Below, in pieces: positions 56,155-64,000 of a stretch of DNA of 64,000 bases (its first letter is position 1; every line of letters starts with the position of its first letter). The stretch spans positions 558,001 to 622,000 of the forward strand of contig NZ_CP031305.1 of the NCBI RefSeq assembly GCF_004799645.1. Reading direction: 5' to 3'. The DNA is from Natronorubrum bangense (GTDB lineage Archaea; Halobacteriota; Halobacteria; Halobacteriales; Natrialbaceae). The position numbers and the translations under genes are program-made. The notes beneath the pieces are model-generated. The model was not told the DNA's origin. It saw only the letters and a program-made list of their open reading frames with translations, and did not search any database.

Positions 56155-57317
56155 TCGACCACCTCCAGCACGTGGACCGTTGCACTGGCAACCGTCCCAC
56201 CCGCATTGTGGGCAACGCCAGTCGTCGCATCCTCGACAGCCGAACTGTTCGGATGCGTGCCAGCGAGCAGTTTGGCAACCTCGGCGATCTGAGAGGCGCC
56301 GGTCGCACCCACTGGGTGGCCTTTGGCTTTCAGGCCGCCCGAGAGGTTTATCGGCGTCTCACCGTCAGCGGTGGTTCGGCCGTCCCGGGCCGCCGTGATT
56401 CCCTCGCCTACTGGCTCGAGATCGAGTGCCTCGAGCGCCAGCACTTCGGCGATGGTAAAGCAGTCGTGGACCTCCGCGAGGTCGACATCGCCCGCGTCGA
56501 CGCCGGCATCGGCGTAGGCTTCTTCGCCGGCCTTGCGGGCGGCGGGCGACCGAGCGAGATGTTCGCGGTCGTGTAAGGCCATGCGGTCGCCACCCTGTCC
56601 AGTGCCCGTGATCGCGACGGGTGCCTCGAGGTCGTGTTCGTCGGCGTATTCCTCGCTCGTGAGGACGACCGCGGCGGCGCCGTCGGAGAGCGGACAGGAG
56701 TCGTACAGGCCGAGCGGACTCGAGATCTGTGGGGCCTCGAGGACGTCGCTGACCTCGATTGCGCTCTGGTACTGGGCTTTATCGTTGGTCAGTGCGTTCT
56801 CGTGGTTCTTGACAGCGATATGGGCCAGATCCTCGTGTTCGCCGCCGAACTCGTCGAAATAGGCCTGGGCCATCAGCGCGTACGCGCCGGGGAACGTCGT
56901 CCCCGCTCGCACTTCCCAGAGGTCGTCCGCGGCGATAGCGAGTGCCTCCGTCGCGCCCGCAGTGCCGAGGTTGGTCATTCGTTCGGCACCGCCGACGAGG
57001 ACAACGTCGTCCTCGCCGTTGCGAACACGCATGACTGCGTCTCGAACGGCGGCCCCGCTCGAGGCACACGCAGACTCATAGCGGGTTGCCGGTGCCTGAA
57101 TCCCTGCGGCTTCGGCCATCAACGGTCCCTGATGACCCTGATGTTCCGACAGTTCGCCCATGAAGTTCCCATAGAAGAGGGCGTCAACATCCTCACGGGG
57201 TACACCGCTCTCCTCGAACGCCTTGATACTTGCTTCCGCGAAGAGGTCTCGGCTCGTTCGCTCGGGAGTGTTCCCGAACGGCGTCAGCCCGACACCTGCG
57301 ACACGCACGTTACTCAT
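56151..57317 (-). CDS. Thiolase-family protein (SCP-x/acetyl-CoA acetyltransferase type)
   Basis: A 388-aa thiolase. The nucleophilic Cys is in RYESACASSGAA near residue 88. The second half has EVHDCFTIAEVLALEALDL and the active-site GLKAKGHPVGATGASQI, matching the archaeal SCP2/thiolase-like group that works with DUF35 partners. The terminal CxG motif of classical thiolases appears changed (HNAGGTVASATVHVL), which is usual in this group. ATG 57317 (MSNVRVAG) has a minus-strand TATA-like GTATTAAC about 24-32 nt upstream; ATG 57323 is in frame. Likely last step of a beta-oxidation-like pathway, or a ketothiolase. Confidence 0.87.
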   Translation of the reverse strand: MSNVRVAGVGLTPFGNTPERTSRDLFAEASIKAFEESGVPREDVDALFYGNFMGELSEHQGHQGPLMAEAAGIQAPATRYESACASSGAAVRDAVMRVRNGEDDVVLVGGAERMTNLGTAGATEALAIAADDLWEVRAGTTFPGAYALMAQAYFDEFGGEHEDLAHIAVKNHENALTNDKAQYQSAIEVSDVLEAPQISSPLGLYDSCPLSDGAAAVVLTSEEYADEHDLEAPVAITGTGQGGDRMALHDREHLARSPAARKAGEEAYADAGVDAGDVDLAEVHDCFTIAEVLALEALDLEPVGEGITAARDGRTTADGETPINLSGGLKAKGHPVGATGASQIAEVAKLLAGTHPNSSAVEDATTGVAHNAGGTVASATVHVLEVVE

Positions 57318-57426
57318 ACACATGTCTAACAGGTCATCCCGTTAATACTCCGCGGTTGTGTTCACACCAAAAAAGGCAATGGGCTCCAACGATCACGGAG
57401 ACGAACATCGTCCCGCCCGCGGGCGA

Positions 57427-58485
57427 TTATCGCACGTCGACGGAAAACTCGTGTTCGTGAGCGACGGCCGCGAATTCGGCGAGCAAGTCAGCCGCGGCGT
57501 CGAGATCAGTGAGATCCAGTAGCTCGGCGGGCGTGTGCATGTAGCGGTTCGGGATTCCGATGTTCAGCGACGGAATCCCGCCGCGGGAGGTATAGAAGGC
57601 GTCGGCGTCCGTGCCGGTTCGGTTCCCAGACGCCTGCAGCTGCACGTCGATCCCCTCGTCGGACGCCACCTCACGGATGGCCGTCACGAGCGCTGGGTGA
57701 TTCGCACTCCCGCGGACGACGACTGGTCCCTCGCCGAGTTCGACGCCCGTTTTCCGAGCCGACGGCGTTCCTGGCGCGTCCGTGGCGTGTGTCACGTCGA
57801 TCGCGACGACCGCGTCGGGGGCGAGATCGAAGCCGACCATTTTCGCTCCCTGCAACCCGACCTCTTCCTGAACCGTTGACACGGCATAGATCGTCGCCTC
57901 GAGGTCACCCTCGGCTGCCCGACGAAGCGCTTCTGCGGCGGCCCAGATGCCGATTCGGTTATCTAGCCCGCGGGCTGCGATACGATCGTTTGCCAGTTCG
58001 GACACTGTCTGGTCGAACGTGATCGGATCGCCGCGCTCGACCAGTTCTGCTGTTTCGTCTTCGTCCGTGGCACCGATATCGATGTGTTGTTCGTCAATTT
58101 CGTCGATCGAATCCTTGTCCGTATCGCGGAGATGAATCGCGGTCTGGCCGACGACTCCCGGGACCACGCCGTCAGCGGTATGGATCCGGACATGCTGGCC
58201 TTTCGAGACGGTCTGATCCGAGCCACCGATCGCGGTCATTCGAATCGCGCCGTTGTCCTCGATATCCCGCACCATGAAACCAATCTCGTCGCTGTGGCCC
58301 GTCAGCGCGACCGACGGCTCGCCGCCGTCGACCACGGCGACGGCGTTTCCGTACTCATCAACCTGCACCTCGTCGGCGAACTCCTCGACATACTCTATCC
58401 ACAGGCGCTGCCCCTCCGTTTCGAAGCCGGATGGCGTCGCGGTCTCGAGCAACTCGTCGAGGAACTGTCGTCGCTGTTGGTCCAT
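57427..58485 (-). CDS. M42-family aminopeptidase
   Basis: Cytosolic dinuclear metal aminopeptidase (352 aa), tetrahedral-aminopeptidase type. Metal ligands and catalytic residues: His-x-Asp in LTGHSDEIGF, bridging Asp in RGLDNRIGIWA, Glu-Glu in TVQEEVGLQGA, Asp in AIDVTHATDAPGT, and His in YMHTPAELLDL. ATG 58485 (MDQQRRQFLD) is the natural start for this family. It converges with no close gene downstream; 110 bp separate its stop from the thiolase promoter. Confidence 0.9.
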   Translation of the reverse strand: MDQQRRQFLDELLETATPSGFETEGQRLWIEYVEEFADEVQVDEYGNAVAVVDGGEPSVALTGHSDEIGFMVRDIEDNGAIRMTAIGGSDQTVSKGQHVRIHTADGVVPGVVGQTAIHLRDTDKDSIDEIDEQHIDIGATDEDETAELVERGDPITFDQTVSELANDRIAARGLDNRIGIWAAAEALRRAAEGDLEATIYAVSTVQEEVGLQGAKMVGFDLAPDAVVAIDVTHATDAPGTPSARKTGVELGEGPVVVRGSANHPALVTAIREVASDEGIDVQLQASGNRTGTDADAFYTSRGGIPSLNIGIPNRYMHTPAELLDLTDLDAAADLLAEFAAVAHEHEFSVDVR

Positions 58486-58582
58486 ACTCAGTGTATCGTC
58501 CCGTTCAGTGAAAAGTTCAGCCACTCTCTGACCGTTCGTCGCGTCGTGTGCAGCCAGCGCCGACGCCGGGCCGCTGAGTGGG

Positions 58583-59104
58583 CTACGGCATCTCGTGAAT
58601 CGTCAACTCGACATCACGCGTCTGCCCTTCGATGTCCGCGACGAGTCGCTCGACGACGGCCTCGGCTTCGGAAAGCAGTTTGGGTTTGACTTTCTTGATT
58701 ACCCAGTCAAGCGAGACGAACCGTGGCAGCGAGAGCACGTTTTTGTCGGCCGAGTACGGGTCGTAGGCGGCCTCAAAATAGATTCGACTCGCCGTCTCGA
58801 CGCCGTCAGGGGCCGACTCGGGCTCCGGTTCGACGCGCCACTCGCCGTGGGCGTGGAGGTTGTTGATCAGTTCCCACTCGAGTGAATGGGGGGCGTCGAT
58901 ACTGAGCACCTTCGAACGGGCGGTGTAGCTGAGTTTCCACCACGTCAGCCGGAGGTCGTAGACGGAGCCGACGCCGCCGTCGCCGTGGACGCGAACCTTT
59001 TGTAAGTGGTCCGTGTACCGCGGGTAGTCGGTAAATGACTGGACGTAGGGAAACACCTCCTCGGGCGAGCGATAGGCGAGTGTACTGAGGAGAATTCGAT
59101 CCAC
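58583..59104 (-). CDS. SRPBCC-fold protein (polyketide cyclase/coenzyme Q-binding type)
   Basis: A 173-aa START/SRPBCC-domain protein. RSPEEVFPYVQSFTDYPRYTDHLQKVRVHG at the N-terminus and ASRIYFEAAYDP in the middle are the standard beta strands, with a long C-terminal helix (LSEAEAVVERLVADIEG). GTG 59104 (MDRILLSTLAY) is preferred, because a longer frame would run antisense over the flavoprotein gene. The ligand is unknown; the family binds lipid-like or ring molecules. Confidence 0.8.
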   Translation of the reverse strand: MDRILLSTLAYRSPEEVFPYVQSFTDYPRYTDHLQKVRVHGDGGVGSVYDLRLTWWKLSYTARSKVLSIDAPHSLEWELINNLHAHGEWRVEPEPESAPDGVETASRIYFEAAYDPYSADKNVLSLPRFVSLDWVIKKVKPKLLSEAEAVVERLVADIEGQTRDVELTIHEMP

Positions 59105-59224
59105 AGCGGTTATACGACGGCTCAGAAAGTAAGAGTTGTCATCCAGACAGTTCAGCGAATACACACGACCGACCCGAAACCGAGAGTCGGCAATTTCTAT
59201 AGCGACCACTCGAAACGCCGAGAT

Positions 59225-60007
59225 ATGCGAGACGTTTGTATCGTTGGCGGCGGCGTCGCTGGCCTCGCCGCAGCGATCTTTACGGCACGTGCGGGACTGA
59301 ACACGCTGGTCATCGACAGCGGGGGGCGAACTCCCCCACGCAGCCTGACGCAGTCCGGCAACGGCGACGGATCGACCCTCGAGCGCAACGCCAGCCTCGA
59401 GAACTACCCCGGCTTCCCCGATGGCGTCGACGCCCGCCGGTATCTGGATCTGACGCGTGAACAGGCCCGGACCGCGGGCGCGACGATCGAACTCGGACGT
59501 GTGACGAGTATCGAACCGAAAGATGAGACCGCTCTCGAGGCCGGATTCGTCCTCGAAACAGAGGGTGGAAAACCTCTCGAGGCGCGACGGGTGATCGCGG
59601 CGTCGTGGGCCGACAGCGAGTATCTCGTCCCGCTTGACGTCGGTCGCATCCAGCGCGGGAGCAAGCAGTTCGTCTCGGTCGACGACGCCGGCCGAACGGC
59701 CGTCGACGGCATCTACGCCGCCGGCCGACTCGCGAACGAGCCCCATCAAGCCATCGTCGCGGCCGGCCACGGAGCGAAAGTCGCACTCGCCGTAATCCAC
59801 GACTCCGACGCGAACTTCTATCACGACTGGGTCGCCCCCGAAGGCTACTTCACCGACCGCGGGCGCGAGGTGCCGCCGGGCTGTGAGGAGATCAGCGACG
59901 ACGAACGGCGAAGGCGTGACGAGCAGGCCAGAGCGCGTCTGCTCGAGGCGTTTGCCGAACCGCTCGACGAACGGCCGACGATGCATCCAAGCGTCGCTGA
60001 GGAGTAG
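59225..60007 (+). CDS. Thioredoxin reductase-like FAD oxidoreductase lacking the redox CxxC
   Basis: A 260-aa flavoprotein. FAD motif VCIVGGGVAGLAAAIF is at residue 4, a second nucleotide segment is RVIAASWADSEY, and the FAD C-terminal motif is GIYAAGRLANEPHQAIVAAGHGAKVA. The domain arrangement is TrxR-like but the NADPH domain is reduced and there is no CxxC active site (only one Cys beyond the first few residues), so it is not a thioredoxin reductase. Similar small proteins are common in haloarchaea, possibly using ferredoxin or another donor. TATA-like TTTCTATAGC lies 25-34 nt upstream. Confidence 0.8.
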   Translation: MRDVCIVGGGVAGLAAAIFTARAGLNTLVIDSGGRTPPRSLTQSGNGDGSTLERNASLENYPGFPDGVDARRYLDLTREQARTAGATIELGRVTSIEPKDETALEAGFVLETEGGKPLEARRVIAASWADSEYLVPLDVGRIQRGSKQFVSVDDAGRTAVDGIYAAGRLANEPHQAIVAAGHGAKVALAVIHDSDANFYHDWVAPEGYFTDRGREVPPGCEEISDDERRRRDEQARARLLEAFAEPLDERPTMHPSVAEE

Positions 60008-60091
60008 GTCGGCTGTCAGCTGGCAGCTTCAAACTGTCAGACGCGATACGACAGCCGCAAGTTATGTCAGGGACACCGATCAGTATTGACT

Positions 60092-60775
60092 ATGAAAAGA
60101 CGGGGGCTTCTGTTGGCGACGGCTGGGGCGGTTACCGTCGCAGGCTGTTCGTCGGACGACGAACAGACAGCGGATGGGGAGGGCGAGGCAGCGGCCGAGA
60201 TCATCGAGTGGGACGTTTTTGCAGCGCCCGCCCGGGGTGGTGGTTCAGACAGGTCGTGGCTCCGAGTTGCTGTCGAAAACGAGACCGCGGTTCCACACGG
60301 GCGTCTGGAAATTACCTCGACATTTCGTTCGGCTGATGGGTCCGTCGTCGCCGACGGAACGCACATTACGAGCTACATCCCACCGGAGACGACGCTCCGA
60401 TACTACGTCCAGAGTAATTTCGAGGTCGACGAGGTCGACACTGTCGACAACGAGTTCGTCGACGCGAATACGCAAGTAGCGCGTTCGGCACTCGATGCTG
60501 TGTCGGTACAGAATACGGAGCTCTCTGCAGGCGGTGACGTGCTCAACGTGACCGGCGACCTCGAGTTCGACGCTGTCGAAAGCGACCGAATCGTCGTCGT
60601 TGCACCGATCTACGACGAGGATGGGTGGTTGCGTGGGACCGGGACCGACATCCTCTACGATCCGTCACCGACGGCGACGAGCGAGTTCGGCGCCAACTCG
60701 AATGGGTTTCGGGCTCCCGAGGGGAGTGCTGTGCTTGATTCGTACGACGTCCTCGTCTTCGGTGGCCGCGCCTGA
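60092..60775 (+). CDS. Tat-exported lipoprotein of FxLYD-like type
   Basis: A 227-aa predicted surface lipoprotein. MKRRGLLLATAGAVTVAGC is a Tat lipobox signal (Arg-Arg at residues 3-4 and lipid-attached Cys at residue 19), followed by an acidic Ser/Asp linker. Two beta-rich repeats (residues about 45-115 and 140-215) look like FxLYD immunoglobulin-type domains. ATG 60092 is the best start, since the frame's earlier codon at 60086 is TTG. It stands between the flavoprotein and coaBC genes. Function unknown. Confidence 0.75.
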   Translation: MKRRGLLLATAGAVTVAGCSSDDEQTADGEGEAAAEIIEWDVFAAPARGGGSDRSWLRVAVENETAVPHGRLEITSTFRSADGSVVADGTHITSYIPPETTLRYYVQSNFEVDEVDTVDNEFVDANTQVARSALDAVSVQNTELSAGGDVLNVTGDLEFDAVESDRIVVVAPIYDEDGWLRGTGTDILYDPSPTATSEFGANSNGFRAPEGSAVLDSYDVLVFGGRA

Positions 60776-60837
60776 CCCATCTCCCCACGGTACGCCCTCG
60801 CTACGCTTAACACAACGCAAGCGAGAGTACGAGACGA

Positions 60838-62040
60838 ATGCTCGAGGGAGTCAACGTTGCGCTCGGGGTGACGGGATCGATCGCCGCCGTCAAGACGGTC
60901 GAACTGGCCCACGAGTTGCGACGACAGGGGGCCACCGTTCGAGGCGTGATGACCGGCAGCGCACAGGGAATCATCCATCCCTGGGCCGTCGAGTTCGCGA
61001 CCGACAACGACGTCGTCACGGAAATCACAGGGAGCGTCGAACATGTCGACCTCTGTGGGTACGACGGCTGGGCGGACGTCTTGCTGATCGCGCCTGCCAC
61101 GGCAAACACGGTTGGCAAGATCGCCGGAGCCGTCGACGATACGCCCGTCACAACGTGTGCCACGACTGCACTCGGCGCTGACACGCCGGTCGTCATCGCA
61201 CCCGCGATGCACGAACCGATGTACGACCATCCCGGCGTCCTCGAGGCCATCGACACCGTCGCCGACTGGGGCGTCGAGTTCGTCGACCCGCGCATCGAGG
61301 AGGGGAAAGCCAAGATCGCAAGCGAAGAGGCGATCGTCTGTGACGTCGCTCGAGCGGCCGGCGAGCGATCGCTCGCGGGCAAACAGATCGTCATCACGAC
61401 CGGCGCGACGAGCGAGGCGGTCGACCCCGTCCGGGTGCTGACGAACCGCTCGTCGGGCAAGATGGGCCGCGCCGTTGCGAAAGCGTGCTACGCTCGCGGA
61501 GCCGACGTGACGCTGGTCCACGGTGTCGTCGGCCCACAGCCAGTGACGCGAGACGGCATCCATCCCGGCGGCGAAATACCCTACGCGACGGTTCGATCCG
61601 TCGAGAGCGCCGCCGAGATGCTCGAGACGACCCGAGAGGCCTGTGCAGATGCGGACACACTGGTGTCGGCGGCTGCCATCGGCGACTACACTGTCGAGGG
61701 AAGCGACGAAAAGATCCGTTCGGGCCAAGAACTCACGCTCGATCTCGAGCCGACACCGAAGCTCATCGACGAGCTCCGCGCCGACCACCCCGAGTTGCCG
61801 ATCGTCGGCTTCAAAGCCGAAACGTCGGGCGACGAGGCGGCGATGATCGAGCAGGCACGCCAGACGCTGTCGCGTGCGGGGTTGGCGTTTGTCGTCGCCA
61901 ACGACGCGAGCGTGATGGGTGCAGATGCAACGAAGGCGCTGTTCGTCCACGAGCGAGACGTGGCTCGCTACGAGGGAACAAAAGCGGGACTGGGCGGCGA
62001 AATCGCCGACTCCATTGCCGCCATCGTCGGCGACGAGTAA
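60838..62040 (+). CDS. coaBC: Bifunctional phosphopantothenoylcysteine decarboxylase/phosphopantothenate-cysteine ligase
   Basis: 400-aa CoaBC enzyme of coenzyme A synthesis. The N-terminal FMN decarboxylase (residues 1-185) has ALGVTGSIAAVKTVELAHELRR, DVLLIAPATANTVGKIAGAVDDT and the PAMHEPMY loop. The CoaB ligase part (185-400) begins with KQIVITTGATSEAVDPVR, has VRVLTNRSSGKMG, AAAIGDYTV and GFKAET, and a final FVVANDASVMGAD. Such fusions are the normal archaeal arrangement. No adjacent CoA genes are visible in the window. Confidence 0.94.
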   Translation: MLEGVNVALGVTGSIAAVKTVELAHELRRQGATVRGVMTGSAQGIIHPWAVEFATDNDVVTEITGSVEHVDLCGYDGWADVLLIAPATANTVGKIAGAVDDTPVTTCATTALGADTPVVIAPAMHEPMYDHPGVLEAIDTVADWGVEFVDPRIEEGKAKIASEEAIVCDVARAAGERSLAGKQIVITTGATSEAVDPVRVLTNRSSGKMGRAVAKACYARGADVTLVHGVVGPQPVTRDGIHPGGEIPYATVRSVESAAEMLETTREACADADTLVSAAAIGDYTVEGSDEKIRSGQELTLDLEPTPKLIDELRADHPELPIVGFKAETSGDEAAMIEQARQTLSRAGLAFVVANDASVMGADATKALFVHERDVARYEGTKAGLGGEIADSIAAIVGDE

Positions 62041-62211
62041 GGCCGAGTATCCGGACTGATAATCCCGACAGGGATGTTATATAGGAGGCGTTCCTCGGAC
62101 GAATTAACAGGTATGCGACCGGTTTCAATTGGGGATGTCTCTGTAGTTACAGATCCAGCGATAGATCTCACCGATAAATCGACTTCGACCACTGTCTCGA
62201 GGTGATCCGTC

Positions 62212-62805
62212 GTGGCTCAACAACAAAAACAGCGGGCTGCCGAGCCAGACGACCATGGCACTCTCTCGAAAGGCGAAATCTTCGAAGTCTTGCGCAACCA
62301 GCGACGGCGCTATGTCCTCCAGTATCTGAAACAGGACAACCGGCCCGTCGAACTCGGCGACCTCGCCCAGCAGGTCGCCGCCTGGGAGTACGAAACGACA
62401 CTCGAGAAGGTGACACCAGAACAGCGAAAACGCGTCTACACGACGCTTCAACAGACCCATCTCCCGAAGATGGATCAGTCCGGGATCCTCGTGTTCGACT
62501 CCGACGATGGCGTTATCCAGGCGACCGAGCGAACGAAAGATCTCAGCATCTATCTCGAGATCGTCCCCGGCCACGAGTTCGCCTGGCGGGAACTGTATCT
62601 CTCGCTTGGGGCGATCAGCTGTGCGCTGGTCGCCGCGCTGTGGATGGGAATTTATCCATTGACCATGCTCTCGGAGCTGGGCTGGGCAGGAATCATCGCC
62701 GCAACGGTTACCATGACCGCCGTCGCACACATCTACCACGAGCGGAATATGCGACTGGGCCACGGCGAGCAGCCACCAGAACTCAGCTACGGTCGTGACG
62801 ACTGA
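62212..62805 (+). CDS. DUF7344-type HTH protein with C-terminal membrane helices
   Basis: A 197-aa haloarchaeal protein. Residues 20-100 form a winged-helix domain opening with LSKGEIFEVLRNQRRRYVLQYLKQ and continuing PVELGDLAQQVAAWEYE, as in DUF7344 regulators. Two hydrophobic segments follow (LSLGAISCALVAALWMGIYPLTML and WAGIIAATVTMTAVAHIYH), so it is likely a membrane-anchored regulator. The start is GTG 62212 (MAQQQK), with an AT-rich CGATAAATC near -35. Confidence 0.78.
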   Translation: MAQQQKQRAAEPDDHGTLSKGEIFEVLRNQRRRYVLQYLKQDNRPVELGDLAQQVAAWEYETTLEKVTPEQRKRVYTTLQQTHLPKMDQSGILVFDSDDGVIQATERTKDLSIYLEIVPGHEFAWRELYLSLGAISCALVAALWMGIYPLTMLSELGWAGIIAATVTMTAVAHIYHERNMRLGHGEQPPELSYGRDD

Positions 62806-62980
62806 TGACCGATTGCAGTCGCGCACGCGAAACACGGCCGATGGGCCACGAATCGCGTTCCAGATCGAGTGATACCTGGCGATCGACCACTCGGACAGAC
62901 TGAGTCACTGGCCGATGTTCGACAGTGTCATGCCTCGGTCGGATCGTCAACTTTTACTCGGTTAGCGCCAGACCCACGAC

Positions 62981-63550
62981 ATGGATCAGTTGAAGCGGTC
63001 GCTTCTCGAGGCGCCGATTATCGAGAAAGATGGGTATCACTACTTCGTTCACCCGATCAGCGACGGACTCCCAAAGCTCGATCCGGGCTTGCTTCGTGAG
63101 ATCGTCATTCGGATCATCCGCAAGGCGGAACTCGAAAACGTCGATCGGATCGTCACGCCCGCAGCGATGGGGATTCACATCTCGACTGCCGTCTCGCTGA
63201 TGACCGACATCCCGCTGACGGTCATCCGAAAACGCCAGTACGGCCTCGACGGGGAAGTCGAGATTGCCCAGAAAACAGGCTATTCCGAGAACGAGATGTA
63301 CATCAATGACGTCCGCGAGGGCGAGCGCGTGCTGGTGCTCGACGACGTCCTCTCGACTGGCGGCACGCTCGCGTCGGTCCTCGAGGCACTCGACGAGATC
63401 GGTGCCGAAGTCATCGATACGGTTGCGGTCATCAAAAAAGTCGGCGGCGAGAACAAAGCCGCAGACGCCGGCTACGACATCAAAACGCTCATTAACGTCG
63501 ATGTCATCGACGGTGAGGTCGTTATTATCGACGAAGACGGCGACGACTAG
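62981..63550 (+). CDS. Hypoxanthine/guanine phosphoribosyltransferase-like protein
   Basis: PRTase-fold protein (189 aa). The PRPP loop is [16 protein letters not shown], the flexible loop region is [12 protein letters not shown], and the N-terminal [13 protein letters not shown] matches the archaeal HGPRTase/adenine-type family annotated in haloarchaea as hypoxanthine/guanine PRTase-like. It would salvage purine bases. The promoter-like CTTTTAC is 24-32 nt upstream. An acidic tail (IIDEDGDD) ends the protein. Confidence 0.88.
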   Translation: MDQLKRSLLEAPIIEKDGYHYFVHPISDGLPKLDPGLLREIVIRIIRKAELENVDRIVTPAAMGIHISTAVSLMTDIPLTVIRKRQYGLDGEVEIAQKTGYSENEMYINDVREGERVLVLDDVLSTGGTLASVLEALDEIGAEVIDTVAVIKKVGGENKAADAGYDIKTLINVDVIDGEVVIIDEDGDD

Positions 63551-63862
63551 GGGCAGTTGCGCCAAACGGATTTTGTATCTATCGAACAACAACACGAGTA
63601 ACTTTACTTGTGTCAGCTTGAAGAACAGTAAAGTGACACTCGGGAAGATATGATTCAGTGCATAGGTAGTCCGATTACTGGACGTGTCTAAGTGAACTTG
63701 TTTACTATTCACTAAATCTCCCTCCTCTCAGATACTACATATGTACAATAATACGACACAAAGTCGAATATATAATGGATTGAATGGCGATTTGTTAGAG
63801 GGGGAAATTATTGCTTAGAGGGGAACAGCACATATATATGGTCCAATCTCAGATACATTTTC
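63551..63862. other. AT-rich intergenic region before the last gene
   Basis: About 310 bp with strongly AT-rich composition (for example 63721-63860) and no supported gene. It ends in the promoter of the lipoprotein at 63863. Such AT-rich patches often mark promoter islands or insertion-prone sites, but no specific structure was found. Confidence 0.55.
63831..63840 (+). promoter_or_regulatory. TATA box of the final lipoprotein gene
   Basis: CATATATATG lies 23-32 nt before ATG 63863, a standard position for a leaderless transcript. Confidence 0.6.
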
Positions 63863-64000
63863 ATGGGTAAGGCTGACAATCATAATAGATTGACTGTCGA
63901 TCGACGTCGTCTCCTTCAGGGTCTCGGCGCCGCAGGCGCGATCAGCATTGCAGGCTGTCTTGGAGGGAACGACACCGATGACATTGCCTTCCCACTTGAC
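63863..64000 (+). CDS. Tat lipoprotein, partial (N-terminus only)
   Basis: The first 46 residues of a protein cut by the window edge. The start ATG 63863 gives VDRRRLLQGLGAAGAISI as a Tat signal, lipobox IAGC with Cys at residue 32, then GGNDTDDIAFPLD. This is how haloarchaeal solute-binding proteins begin; the remainder lies outside, so the binding class cannot be stated. Confidence 0.75.
   Translation, partial: MGKADNHNRLTVDRRRLLQGLGAAGAISIAGCLGGNDTDDIAFPLD

Noticed and set aside
58583..59986. Longer 467-aa version of the SRPBCC protein
   Set aside because: The extra N-terminus would be antisense to the flavoprotein at 59225-60007; GTG 59104 gives the natural domain start.
60655..61950. 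431-aa open frame antisense to coaBC
   Set aside because: It is a GC-rich mirror of a clear CoaBC gene, has Arg/Asp-rich composition without known motifs, and would need a huge antisense overlap.

Overview
The window is a high-GC euryarchaeal chromosome segment, most probably from a haloarchaeon of the Natrialbales type. The evidence is acidic proteins (Asp/Glu-rich, Lys-poor), Tat-type lipoprotein signals, a HalX-type response regulator, a Bat-type HTH regulator, DUF7344-like and XapX small proteins, AT-rich TATA boxes 25-35 nt before start codons with almost no leader, and few Shine-Dalgarno sites. The placement is inferred from protein character, not from a marker-gene search. Nearly all the sequence is ordinary chromosomal coding DNA. 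No CRISPR array, rRNA operon or intact insertion sequence was seen.

Layout. 1-5521 (minus): a type IV pilus/archaellum-like motor, an ATPase with a very long acidic tail and its membrane partner running off the left edge. 5874-11777 (plus): a complete LivKHMGF-type ABC importer, then the C-terminal stub of a lost AMP-forming acyl-CoA ligase and an SDR dehydrogenase, faced by an APH-family kinase of the kind linked to acyl-CoA dehydrogenases. 13391-13794 (minus): tatA and a tRNA-Arg(CCU). 14034-17777: peroxiredoxin, HD hydrolase, small regulator, XapX protein, nucleoside-type deaminase. 17880-21360 (minus): sdhCDBA. 21591-27091: aspartoacylase-like protein, GNAT/zinc-finger protein, flippase, and a RimK ligase fused to a RimB-like aspartic-protease domain. 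27323-33640: KatG, an unusual pentad-repeat protein, AlkA-type glycosylase, a second fumarate reductase-like flavoprotein. 33764-38714: membrane hydrolase, Zn/Cd-type P-ATPase and Bat-like regulator. 39103-44391: beta-oxidation genes (two acyl-CoA dehydrogenases and a fused hydroxyacyl-CoA dehydrogenase/enoyl-CoA hydratase) around a response regulator. 44527-47000: cupin, NikR, a TctA C-terminal fragment, creatininase-like protein. 47034-50206: a large PAS/GAF histidine kinase split by one frameshift. 50275-57317: membrane proteins, methyltransferase, LysE exporter, HD protein, methylmalonyl-CoA mutase small subunit with MeaB, hydrolase, thiolase with OB-fold partner. 57427-64000: M42 peptidase, SRPBCC protein, TrxR-like flavoprotein, lipoprotein, CoaBC, DUF7344-type protein, HGPRTase-like protein, and the start of another Tat lipoprotein.

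The metabolic theme is acyl-CoA catabolism feeding the TCA cycle: importer plus SDR/kinase, acyl-CoA dehydrogenases, the bifunctional beta-oxidation protein, thiolase/OB-fold pair, methylmalonyl-CoA handling and succinate dehydrogenase. KatG and peroxiredoxin handle peroxide, while NikR and the P-ATPase handle metals.

No complete new multi-gene system was found. The best leads are the three-part pentad-repeat protein at 29585-30820, repeated short Phe motifs in the acidic tail of the pilus ATPase, two families of about 85-bp near-palindromic elements (two copies begin exactly at a gene's stop codon), the RimK-RimB fusion, and gene remnants of an acyl-CoA ligase and of TctA.
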